From Tetrahymena thermophila SB210 (taxonomy: Eukaryota > Ciliophora > Oligohymenophorea > Hymenostomatida > Tetrahymenidae), in the NCBI RefSeq assembly GCF_000189635.1, contig NW_002476381.1, positions 434,001-498,000 of the forward strand: a DNA stretch of 64,000 nucleotides. The letters are read 5' to 3'. The position numbers were made by a program, and so were the translations under genes. The notes under the pieces are model-generated. The model made no database searches. It saw only the letters and a program-made list of their open reading frames with translations, and was not told the DNA's origin. This document shows positions 25,494 to 36,640 of this stretch, in pieces. Positions within the stretch are counted from its first letter, which is position 1. Every line of letters starts with the position of its first letter.

Positions 25494-25970
25494 TGAAAAC
25501 GTTTATAACATATAAGAGTGTACATTCAGACTAGTGATGGGATAGCATGGAAATGTGGAAGAAATAGCAGTCTAGCATCCCATACAGTAGAATTTTTCAA
25601 TCCGCGCAATTTAAATTGATAAAAACCAGCTGCTGATTCAAAAACTGTAAAAGTACTCAATTTTTTGAGTTGGCATTCAAAATCTAAAAATAAAAATTTA
25701 ATCAATAAAAAAATTGATAAGATTTGAATTGTAAAATTTATTTATTTATAATCTGAATGAAGATATCGCGTAGTCAATAGACGCTGATCTTGAAGTGATT
25801 GATTATAAATTTAAATAATTCAAATTGACTCATATAATTAAAACCTCCCTACCACCTATAAAACAAAAGTATTTATTTAAAAAGTTGAACAAAATGGAAA
25901 TAGGTTAATTAATTACATACTCACTAAGGAGAGAAGTCTATTCTTCTACATTAAACACAAACTAATTAAT
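25494..25970 (+). pseudogene. SKP1/Elongin-C-like gene remnant
   Basis: Three stretches resemble successive parts of the SKP1 fold in order. VYIQTSDGIAWKC with SSLASHTVEFF (25512-25608) is like the SSDG start and first helices. ADSKTVKVLNFLSWHS (about 25630-25685) in the same frame but beyond an in-frame TGA (25614-25616) is like the VIEYLKWH segment. IDADLEVIDYKFKQFKL (about 25775-25830) is like WDAEFVKVDQxxLFxLI. No ATG begins the frame and no intron with good ends removes the TGA, so a decayed copy is the simplest reading; a badly resolved real gene is possible. The opposite strand is also open over part of it, and the block is more GC-rich than its surroundings, so a structured RNA cannot be excluded. 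Confidence 0.35.
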
Positions 25971-26883
25971 AAACTAATGACATAATTATTATATTTATAC
26001 TTTGAATATGTTAACCTTCTTTTTTATTCGTAATTTATTTATCGCTTGCTTGGTTTCCTTGATTAAATTATTAATTAATTAATTTTATCTTTTTTCAACC
26101 ACTCAATATTAATTTAATAAATCTCTACTTTTTGACATTACAATAATAAGTGTTTATATCTCACTAACTTAAAAAAGTACTCACATTGATTGATTAATTT
26201 ATTGTTGTTTGATTTTGACCACTCTTACTCTCCAACCACATATCTTCAAAAGCAACTTTTTACTGAAGCTAGATTTTTTTTTTTTCATTCAAAAAGAAGT
26301 AGACAGTAAATAAATTTAAAAAAGCATTTTTTTAGCTTTACGTTTCAGTTCTTAACACTTTTGAATTCTCTTACATAGACCACAATTTTATGTTATGCAA
26401 ATATTGTAGTTATTTAAGTTTTGAATATGTATGATATCAGTTTAAGTAATAAAAGAGGAGAAATCAAAAATAGACTTTAGTTTATTATGTATGAATGAAT
26501 GCCAAATTTACTTATAAAAACTTTTTTTATCAATCAGAAATAGTAACACTTATGTATTCTGAGATTCTTAAATATTTGATTTAAGTAAAAAAGTAAAGCA
26601 TATTACATATTAAGTAAATATTTGAGCTTAAGATATATATAATATTAGGTAGTGATAAGCAAATCAAATCAAATCTAAAACTCTTAAATAAAACTAAAGA
26701 AGAAAGATCTGTAGGATATTAACATTATTTGTACTTACTTTTAAACGAACAAGAATAGAAAACAGCTTCTTTCAGTAAAAACTAATAAGCGTACATATTT
26801 TTGAGCTTAAAATAAAAATAAATATCTTCATTCCATTAATTATTTTTAGATGAAAAATAATTCATGAGCTAGAAAAATTGAAG
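25971..26883. other. Intergenic, AT-rich
   Basis: No coding or RNA feature recognised on either strand. Confidence 0.55.
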
Positions 26884-27210
26884 ATGACAGACATAATTTT
26901 CTCAAAATGCATCATTAGACAGACAATTCATTTTAAGGAAATTGAAAAACTTATCAATAAGAATATTTCTGATGAAATATTAAAGTACCTTTGTTATCCA
27001 TCTGTAAAAAAAAAAAAATGCAAAACAAATCAAGTATTCTGTAATATTCTTAATAATTCTATTCAAAATACGTAAAAATTAATACAACCTAGGTAAGAAA
27101 AAATTGTACGCGTATAATAAAATCTAACGCTCTAATCAAAATTAATAAATTTGATTAATGCTTCTCTATTACATAAATTGATAGATTTTTAATTTGTGAT
27201 ATCTATTTGA
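26884..27210 (+). CDS. Possible small gene, unrecognised (108 aa)
   Basis: Open from ATG 26884 to TGA 27208 under the ciliate code. The first 60 residues use no TAA/TAG and are helical and charged (KEIEKLINKNISDEILKYL), faintly like an F-box helix. The second half is Q/L-rich. A consensus-like donor (AG|GTAAGA) at 27092 raises the possibility that the real exon ends there and that the rest is intron, but I find no clear downstream exon. Weak; it could be a remnant. Confidence 0.3.
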
Positions 27211-29423
27211 GTAAATGCTCAATTATAAATAAAAAACAAATAAACAGACAGATTGAGTGAGTACTATTAATATTAATTTGGATATTTTTTTAATTAGTAA
27301 AGGATAACCTGTTAAAGTAATTTATTTTAAATTTTACATCAATATAATTAGGCTAATTTACATAAATCACTTCTTATAAATAGTTAAAAATTATCAATTT
27401 TCCAGTAGTTATTATCAACATTTTCAAAAAGATTTTTGATTTAATTCTGCAATTTTAAATAGAGTTGAAGACTTAAGGTATCTGGTGTATATCTATCTCT
27501 ATTTTTTTATGCCTTTTTTATTATTGTAGGGGAATAATTTTGAATTGATTAACCAAATAATCTAAATACGAGTAGATAGATAGATAGATCTCATTATTAT
27601 TTAAGTCTGATAATTAAATATTTAAAATGCAACTTGCCATTAATATTGATGTTTTATGCAATATTATATAGATCAAATAAAATTTAAAAGAATCAATTTA
27701 GATTTACTAAAATAGGAGTTCAGAGTGAATCCAATTTCTTTGTTATTTACTTAGTTTATTTACTTTGTTATTTTATATATTCTTTTATTGATTAAAGTAC
27801 AAATTTGAATTTATTTACTATTTAATTAATTTACTTTCCTCAAAATCATCATCTTACTTCAAATATATTTATTTACATAGTTAAACCTTTAAGGAAAACG
27901 AAAATTAAATGACCAAGTTTATAAATTTGTTAAATAGTCTTTCTTTTTTTTTTCACGCAATTTTGATAATCAAATAATGACTTTTGTTTATTTATTATTA
28001 TTTTTTTTTCTATTCTCTAAACAAATTGAAAAAATATGAAATCAGAATTAGCTTATTCTCCCTAGTAAATGATTGGCCAGACAGTATTTTTTAAGTGTGT
28101 AAAACCTTTAAATAGAATTACAAACATGTAAAAAGTAATAATTTTAACTTCCTCAATTTTTTGAAATCAGTCTAGTGAAGTATCTCTCTATTTATGAAAA
28201 GGGGGTAAGTTATTCATTAAATTTGAAATAAATAAAACAAACAAACAAATTAATATATAAATAATTAATATATCCTAGTTAATTGAGATAGAAAATCTAT
28301 AGAAGTGCTTACTAACAATCGAAAAAAATATCTATCAGAAATTTACAAAGTAAAAGTGATAAATTCGCTCATGATTAATTAACTTGTCGATTCCATAAAT
28401 AAAGTAGACCAAAGCGTCGCTTTTAAGAAATATTTTTCTCTCTTTTGCTTAAGTGTATATGAATGAGTGAGCTGTAAATTGCTATGACTGTTCTTAGTAG
28501 AGAATATATTTTTAATTTAATAATAATTCTATATAGAATGTATTTAATGAGTATTAGAATCAAATTTTTGAAATCAAATTTCCATTTAATGAATTGTAAA
28601 CCCTTCCTTGATTATTTTTAATCTGGGAAATGCGATACTTTACTACATTTAATTTTAAGGATCTATTTTTGATTAATAATTAATTAGCAATTAGTTTGTA
28701 TTTTTATTAATTTTTATGTATCAAATCTTTTATTTAACTTTGTATAATTCATTTATTTAATCCAAGTAACATCAATCCCTGATCAGTGTGTGTGTGTGTG
28801 TGTGTCTGTGTTTGGTGTGAATATTAAATTTACTTTATCCTTTTTTATTTTCACAAGAAAGCAGTCTTCTCAACAAAAATTAAGATTTTTCTAGAAGTAC
28901 ACTATTAATCTACAAAGTAAATAAACTAACGTAGATATTCTCAAAATAAATTTAATTGATGCAAAATACTACTTAATTAAAATTTCTATATGCATTATTG
29001 CTAAAGCATAATGCTTTCGAGGTAAATCTAAATTATTTTTATCATAAGAAATCATTTGTCAGAATTAGTTGATATTGCAAAAATAAATTACGATGAGTGG
29101 CTATACTTTATTATAAAGGGAACATCTTAACTTTTTTGATATAAATAAAAACTAAGGTTTGTTTGTAAGAATAAATTAATTAAATAAGACTTATGTCATT
29201 TATTGATTGATTGATTCATTGATTTCTTTTCAAAATTATAAAAAAAGCAGATTTAAGTCTTTGACGTAGAGATTTGTGTATAATTAAATTAAAATCAAAA
29301 AAAAATAAAAAAAAACAAATTAAATCAAAAAACAATAAAAAGTGAAAATCCATTCACTTTCTAATTAAAAGTATAGAAAATCTTAAAAACTCGGCTTCTT
29401 CATAAACAAACTAGCAAAATAAA
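27211..29423. other. Intergenic, AT-rich, one tiny ORF and a GT repeat
   Basis: Mostly AT-rich non-coding sequence. A 42-aa ORF lies at 28036-28164 (+, begins MKSELAYSPQQMIGQ), too short to judge. A (GATA)n tract lies near 27577-27590. The last 150 nt before the N/Q-rich gene are A-rich and probably include its promoter and leader. Confidence 0.5.
28785..28819. repeat. (GT)n microsatellite
   Basis: About ten GT dinucleotides followed by imperfect GT-rich units in the intergenic gap. Confidence 0.9.
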
Positions 29424-30473
29424 ATGAGCTACTATACCAATACCATGAATGCTTCTACCAATGATTGCTTTGCTGCTTACAATCAAAACGAATACAGATT
29501 CAATCCTCAATACGAGATGAATTATTAACAATAACAAAACAACAATCTTAACAACACCTGTTTGCAAGGCGAATCCTTCCAAGCTCAACAACAACAATAC
29601 GCTTCAACAGCAACTCCTTACTACTACTAAGAATAGCAAATTTAATACTATGCTCAATATCATGAGTAGCCTGAGTAAATTTACTATAACTATACTTAAC
29701 AATAATAACCTAATGATCAATGCTTCAATCATTTATACCACTAATCACACTAACAAGTTGTCTACCCTAATCCTACTTTGGAATAGTAGAATTTCTTCAA
29801 ATAAGAGGCTATTAACACTAAGGAGGAATTCGAGAATAGCTGCCATGAATCAGACAATGCTGAAAACCAATCCATCACCTATTCTCCTAACTCCCCTAAT
29901 CCTCTTAGAGAATCAAATTCTTCCCTTACTTGCTCACCTTCTTCCATCAACCTCAAAACCGAAGAAATTCTTCCCCTGTCTCCCAAATTACCCCAAAGAA
30001 AGAATGCAAGCAAAAAGTCAGCTGCTAACAAATTAGCAGCATAGGTCTCTGAGTCAAGCCAATCTCTTGAAAAAACCAAATAGTCCATCAGCAAGAATAA
30101 CATTCGTAATTTCTTAACTCCAATTGTTAGAATGAGATCTGGTTTTGTTGATTACCAATTATTAGAAAAGGAAAAGCTCACAACCTTATAGTATGATGCC
30201 TTCTTAAAGTAACATTTCTATGTCCCTGGCCAAACCAGATTAAACATCCGCCAAACCATCTTTGACTCTCTTCTTGACCCCTAAGAAAAGAGCCAAATGA
30301 AGGAAAAGAAGGTCTTCGCTTTAACCGTCATCAAGAAAATTCAAGAATAATTCTTGAGACTTATCATTGAAAAGAGATCTACCTTCAATCAACAAGAATT
30401 CAAGTAATAATTCGAATGGATTAATGGTATTAACGAAACCCTCACTGAGTTCCTTAACTCCATCTCTAATTGA
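29424..30473 (+). CDS. N/Q/Y-rich protein of 349 aa, unrecognised
   Basis: Single exon from ATG 29424 to TGA 30471. Residues 1-140 are rich in Tyr, Asn and Gln with runs such as NYQQQQNNNLNN and AQQQQQYAS, a prion-like composition. About 140-240 is Ser/Pro-rich with repeated SPxxP, basic KNASKKSAANKLAAQ and likely phosphosites. The C-terminal third, about 235-349, looks folded and helical: NFLTPIVRMRSGFVDYQLL, KQHFYVPGQTRLNIRQTIF, IKKIQEQFLRLIIEKR, EFEWINGINETLTEFL-like sequence at the end. I do not recognise the fold. Codons are more C-ending (AAC, CTC, ATC, ACC) than in neighbours, which in Tetrahymena goes with high expression. Could be an RNA-granule or transcription protein; that is speculation. 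Confidence 0.8.
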
Positions 30474-33400
30474 TTAAAAAGTATAAATGAATAATTGAAT
30501 GAATAAATAAATGACTCAATATTTATCATAAATCTAAATTAAATTTCTCTCAAAAATAAATTATCCCAAAACTCTATTAAAAACCTATCAAAAAGCTTTG
30601 AATTATCTAAAACTAAAATCGTCAGCCTAATCAGATAGATAATAAGTAGCATTCTAACACAGACAGTAATTAAGTGTTGAATTTCTTATCACAAATCCTC
30701 TCTAAAATCAAATTAGTATCTAAATATATAAAAACAAACAAACAAAAAACCCTCTCTCTCAAAAAAAAATCAAATCGAATCCTAAAATATTAATTGTATT
30801 TAACCTCTCTCTCAAAAAATAAGTAAATAAATAAATTAATCATAGAACTTTATAATCTCTATTAAAATAACTCTAAACTCAAAAAAATAAACTATCTCTC
30901 AAAATTAAAATATGTATTTTTATATTCCATATCTCTCCTAAATAAGTTAATCTATATTATAAACAACTAATAAATTCCTCTTCATTTATAAACAATCAAT
31001 CGAGTTTCATCTTCCACTCACTCTTTTTTTGCTTCAGTATTTATTTACGCTACTAAAACAAAAAATATACAAAATTACTATGAATAGATATTTTAGAAAA
31101 AAAACAAAATGTTGATTAAATTTGAGAATAACTTAAAGCAAATTTTATTTGCTTCCTTTGATTAGTTCCAAGATTAATTTAAATTTTTTAGTTGTCATCC
31201 TATAATAATTAAAAAATTATTTATCAAATAAATGCCTTAAATGATTTTCCTCAGAAATTTATCAGATTTAGATGTAATGAATATTTTCATCATTTAATAT
31301 TTTCCTTTAATGCTTAGTTAGTTAATTATTTTGTCTATATTTATTAGATTTATGATGTAAATAAATCAAATAAAAATTAAAAATTTCAAACACCAAATAA
31401 TAATCTATTTTATTCAATTTGACATTTTTTTAATTCTTTATTAAACGATGAAAAGAATATTGGTAAATCATACAAAAATGTAACCAAAATAATTCTTTTT
31501 CTTTTTAAAGTTGGTAAAAAACTAATTATGAATTGCTATTAAAAGCAAGTTTTAGTGTAATAATTTTAATTTTTGGTAATTATTTAATTAATTGTTATCA
31601 CATTTTTAGGTAAACAAAATACTTATTAATTGAAAATATGAGTGAAAAAGTTAAAGAAATCAAATCTATTTCTCATTTAGATTGCTCAAATAAATATTGA
31701 GCAGATTCTAATTTTGAGTATTTACCTAAAAATAAAAATAATTATTTAAACTATATTTTTATTAGAAATATTATTTGTATATTAGAAATAATAATTCTTA
31801 TTCCATGCTAATTCGACTGATTTATTTTTCCCCATAATTAAATTTATCAATATAAAATTAAAATGTCTTTTCTCAACAAAACTTCTTTTTAACCTTTTAA
31901 AATTTGCAAAAAACATTGTACTTGCTAACGAGCTTTTTATACATGCATGTTTAATATTCGATTATGCAAAGGCACATTTCTTTTAAATTGTTTTACTAAG
32001 ACACATTTTGCAAATGTTACAAAATTTTTTCAGGTAGGAAGAATTTTTTACATTTAGAAACCTGAAGAGAAAGTTAGCCAAGTAAAAGAAAGTAAAGAGG
32101 GGAAAATTTGGCCAAACAAACAAACAAACATCTAAAAATAAATTTTATAATCATAAAAAAAAGCAAGTCATTAAATATTTGAATGTGTAATCAAAAAATA
32201 TATTTAGTCTATTTATATTAATATTTATAAAATTTATTAATTATGAGAATTGATTGTACTTCATCTTGTATTTTTTTTATTTCTTTGATTTTAATGTATT
32301 TTTTTTGAATTTTTTCCCTTTCTTTCCTAAAGGAAAAATTTTTTTTATAAATAAATGATTTTTATTTCAGCCATTTAAAATAAATTTAATTTAGAAGACT
32401 TTTGAATAAAATGTATCAAGAAAAGGTTAAATTTTTCAAAATAAATATGGTTATTTATTTCAGCTAGATGCTCATTTTTTAAATGATTTATTTATTTATT
32501 TTTGAAAAACAAACATGACCTTACTTTCTTTCTTGTGTTGTCCATGCAAATTAAAAAAAATTTTGAAAAATGATGTCATTCTTTGAATTACAGATTTTTG
32601 TTCAATTTGTACACTCCCTTTTCAGAATTAAGCAGTTCGTTTTAGTCAACCTGCGTTTGATTGATTTGATATCAAACATATTTCTATTCCTATCCTGTAT
32701 CTTGATTTACATTAATTTAGAGAAGAGATAAAACTTTTTTAATAAATTTGGCTCAATAACTATTTCAAAAAAAATAGAAGATATTATTATTTATAAATAA
32801 TTTGTAAGTATTTGTTAATCTACATCATTTAAGAATAGATTTAATCTATGAATTCTAGTTTATAATTGACTAGTCATCTCATTTTATTATAAATTATTAG
32901 CAAATTTGCTTACACTCTTAATAATTTTTTCGAGATATTAATTTTTTCCAAACAATTTTACATGAATTTATGGTAATGTAAATACATTCAAACAATTTTT
33001 ATTTTACAGTTAAATTCATTTGTAAGTTAAAATAGAAATAAAATACACTTAGAAAAATATTTATTTATTTATTTATTACTACATACATATAATCTACCTA
33101 ATTCTGTCTATTCATTCAAGGTAGAATTAATACTATTTTGTATGGTCCTTAAACATTTTTTAATCAATTAATAAAAGCTTGAATAAAACTTTCATTCCTT
33201 TTTTCTCAATTTTGATTTTTCAAAGAAGATTTATTAACAATGTCGCTTTAAATTATTTTTTAATTTGATTAATAACAACCGAGTCAACTAAATTAAAACT
33301 GAGAAAGTTTCACGCAAAATAATAATAGCAATGTTAATAGACTTGAATTAAATAATAAAACTATTATGGAAAATTTTATTTTTAAAGGAATTAAGTCAAT

Positions 33401-33678
33401 AGAACATAATTATTTATAAATGTAGCGATTACACAACATTCTTATAATAGACTCTTCATTATAAAAAAGATTTTTTTTTTTTGATCAGAAATATCTAGAA
33501 ATATTTTTATAATAGACGTTTGAAATAATAAGTAGACGCATATAGAAAGTTAAGTAAGAAGGTTAAAGAAATTTATATCTAATTTTTTAATAATGTAAAA
33601 ATTTAATGAGCTAATTATTAGTTAATTAATTGCAAACTTTAAAAGATTATTAAAATATTTAATTTGTTTTACATCTAT
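30474..33678. other. Intergenic, AT-rich, with recurring CTCTCTCAAAA motif
   Basis: More than 3 kb without a convincing gene. The motif CTCTCTCAAAA or a close variant recurs at about 30545, 30753, 30803 and 30893, just downstream of the N/Q-rich gene. The rest is AT-rich with TTTA repeats near 33061-33080. A 20-codon ORF at 31638 is not supported. Confidence 0.5.
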
Positions 33679-34090
33679 TTTAGGCTATGTTTACATTAAC
33701 AAATTATATTTTAATCTTAATTTTTTTACGCTTATTTAAATATACTACTGATTAAATTATTTATTTCTTTTTTTAAATGAGCTTTTTTGTGGTTTTTTTA
33801 GTAATAAAGCAATTACTTTAATTTAATTTACACAAATAATAAAATAAAAACAGATTTTATTATTAATAAAAGAGTAATCTGTTTTAGACTATGTTTACAT
33901 ATACAAATTATATTTTAATTTGATTTTTTTTTAGCATATTAAAGTAAAGTACTGATTAAATTATTCATTTCTTTTTTAAAAGAGCTTTTTTGTGGTGTTT
34001 TTCATAATAAAATAAATACTTTAATTTAGTTTACACAAATAAGAAAATTAAAAATAGATTTTATTTATTATCAATAAATTAGTAATTTTT
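33679..34090. repeat. Two-copy tandem repeat, unit about 205 nt
   Basis: Copy A 33679-33882 and copy B 33883-34090 share, in the same order, a CTATGTTTACAT element, ACAAATTATATTTTAAT, GAGCTTTTTTGTGG, TTTACACAAATAA and GATTTTATT. Similarity is high but with many substitutions and small indels, so the duplication is not recent. No open frame. Confidence 0.85.
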
Positions 34091-34586
34091 AACAATATAT
34101 AATATATAATGCTCAATAATCTTATTTTTTGTAGCATTTCTTAATAATTTAAGCTTTAAATTTTGAAATTTGTTATAATAAAAAACAATTCTCTTACATC
34201 TAAATTTATAGTATCAATCACCTAATCAAAATTATCTTTAAGAATATTGGAAAATTTTATCTAATCATTTTTTATTTACTATCAAAAGCATAAACTTCTT
34301 AAAAATAGTGATTGACAAAATTTTTAAAATTCTTTAATCGCTTTGTAATTAATTTATTATTAACTTACTTTATTTAATTAGAGACTAGAATGTTGTCAGA
34401 AAATTGCATTAATTTAAATCTATTTTTTGTTAAATTGAATCAAATAAATATTTTTTAATCAAAAGAAAATCTTTATTAAAATCATTTTTTTATTTTTGCT
34501 TTATTATTTATTACATAATTTCACATTAACATAAAAAATGAATCAAATTGTTGTTTTTATTCTTTAAATATTCAACCAAAGACTTT
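34091..34586. other. Intergenic between the two tandem arrays
   Basis: AT-rich; no feature seen. Confidence 0.5.
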
Positions 34587-35300
34587 GAAATAAATCTATC
34601 TTACTATTTTAAAAATTAGCTGATTATTAAATTTATACTACAGCAGCAGTTAAATATAATAATTAAACAAATATATTTGTTTTATTATTATGCATTAAAT
34701 TATAAATAAATTCATTTTCTAAGCATAATTAGAAATTTTGTAATATAAAAATTGAAATATTGTTTAATATCAAAATATTATTGAATGCAATTTTAAAATA
34801 AATAAAAAACAAATTTATTTGAAATAAATTTAGCAGCTTACCATTTTAAAAATTAACTGATTATAAAATTTATACTACAACAACATATTAATATAATAAT
34901 TAAGCAAATATTTATGCTTTTATTATTATGCATTAAATTATAAATAAATTCATTTTCTAAGCAGTTAGGTAGAAACATCAAAATTTTGTAAGATAAAAAT
35001 TGAAATACTAATTTTAATTTAAATTTTATTGAATGTAATTTTACAAAAATTAAATAATCAAATTTATTTGAAATAAATTTAGCAGCTTACCATTTTAAAA
35101 ATTAACTAATTATAAAATCTATACTCAGCAGCAGATTAATATAATAATTAAGCAAATATATATGCTTTTATTATTATGCATTAAATTATAAATAAATTCA
35201 TTTTCTAAGCAGTTAGGTAGAAACATGAAAATTTTGTAAGATAAAAATTGAAATACTAATTTTAATTTTAATTTTATTGAATGTAATTTTATAATAAATA
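34587..35300. repeat. Three-copy tandem repeat, unit about 234-249 nt
   Basis: Copies start near 34587, 34821 and 35070. Each has GAAATAAAT, TACCATTTTAAAAATTA, an ATACTACARCARCA-like block, ATGCATTAAATTATAAATAA, CATTTTCTAAGCA and a TTATTGAATG(C/T)AATTTTA tail. Copies 2 and 3 are closer to each other than to copy 1, which lacks the GTTAGGTAGAAACAT segment. No coding frame is conserved across copies. Confidence 0.88.
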
Positions 35301-35976
35301 ATAAATTAACAAATTAACAAATTAAATTTTTCATTTTTTAAAATGTTTATGGGAGATTTTGAATAAATTCTAACAAGTATAAAAAGTTGATAGTTAAAAT
35401 AAAACATTTAAGATTTTTACAACTAAGTATTGATTGATTAGTTTTTGAGCTATAAAAATACTAATTTAATTTAATGTGTGAGAATTACTTTTTTAATATT
35501 TTAGTTAATTAGATTATTTTAATTTTCATACAAAAATTTATAACTAAGAAAAGCAAGAAAAAATTTGCTTAATTAGGATAAGAATATTCAAAGTAAAAAA
35601 CAAGCAAATTAATTTAGTTAGCAAATTACGGAAGGGTTAATACATAATAGGGAGCAAGTAACTAGTTTAATAGAATTAGCTTTAATAAAATATTTTAGAA
35701 TTATATCTCTTTATATGAAATAAGTTTGAATTAAGTTATTTTTTTAGATTTACAATAATAATATATGCATGCATAATATATAAATGATTATATAAATAGA
35801 TTATTAAACAAAATTCAAAAAAAGCCAATGAAATGCAAGTGAAATATTAAAATGTTTTATGATTAAAAATATTCCTATAAAGATGATTTGATTTGATTGT
35901 CTGTTAAATAGAAATGTTTTCATTAAATTATACAATTCAAAAATTTAATTTTTAGTTAATATTTTAAATACTATAG
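35301..35976. other. Intergenic, AT-rich
   Basis: Flank between the tandem array and the first Tim17-family gene. A first exon with the start codon of that gene may lie here (for example near 35820-35940) but I cannot place it. Confidence 0.5.
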
Positions 35977-36640
35977 TGTAATAATAAAAATCCTATCTAT
36001 TTGAATTTATAAATGCTGTAGGAGGTGGTTATGCTGTTGGTTTGATGGCTGGAGGCGGACTAGGATTTATGACAGGTAATTAATCAATCAATAAATATAC
36101 CTTTTAGACTATTTTATACTTTGTTTTAAAAAATGCTTAATCAATCAAATAAATAAATAAATTAGCTGATATATACAAACAATTTATGAATTTATTTATT
36201 TACTTTAATTTTATATTTTTAGGCTTCCTGAAATATTCTGGAATGACATCAGAAAGAATTAGCAGTGGAATTGTTCACCTCAAATATGTAGGAGCTGATT
36301 ATGGAAGTAAAATATAGATTAATTTTGACTTATTTGAGTAAGGCATTTTCATAATATAAAAGATTTATTTGCTAAATTTAATGGTGTATTTATGACATAC
36401 AGATATGGACTTTAAAACTATTGCTAATTTGATGACATTGTTAGTATATTTTTAAGTTTTCCTTTAACAGCAACGACTTTATCAGTAATATATTTCCCTC
36501 ATTAAACTGTTAAATATTAATTATATAAAAATAAATAGCTCAGATAAGGAGTTAAATAAGCTTTGGCAAATGGAGTGAGATCTTCAATATTTGCTGTTGT
36601 TATATTTGGTTATATTGGTTATACTAGCTACTCCAAATGA
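35977..36640 (+). CDS. Tim17/Tim22/Tim23 (PRAT) family protein, divergent copy
   Basis: Membrane protein of the family that forms inner-membrane protein translocases. Exons about 35977-36075 (5' border uncertain, ATG not identified), 36223-36337, 36403-36484, 36539-36640. First helix: AVGGGYAVGLMAGGGLGF, the Gly-rich PRAT signature. Exon 2: SGIVHLKYVGADYGS. Exon 3: LFEYGLQNYCQFDDIVSIFL with LTATTLS, aligning position by position with the TIM17 neighbour (VEDNWNKVAGG, TGAMLS). Exon 4: RQGVKQALANGVRSSIF and a final helix VVIFGYIGYTSY to TGA. All internal splice phases agree. It lacks the CPYR start of TIM17. Tandem duplication with 38147-39355 is likely, followed by strong divergence; it may act in Tim22, in another PRAT role, or be decaying. 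Confidence 0.7.

Noticed and set aside
25440-25640. Known structured RNAs (snRNA, SRP, RNase P, telomerase RNA)
   Set aside because: No match to conserved boxes of these RNAs that I can recall; SKP1-like peptide similarity explains the GC rise better, though weakly.
29650-30036. 128-aa plus frame and the opposing 74-aa frame
   Set aside because: Both are shadows of the N/Q-rich gene 29424-30473 read in other frames.
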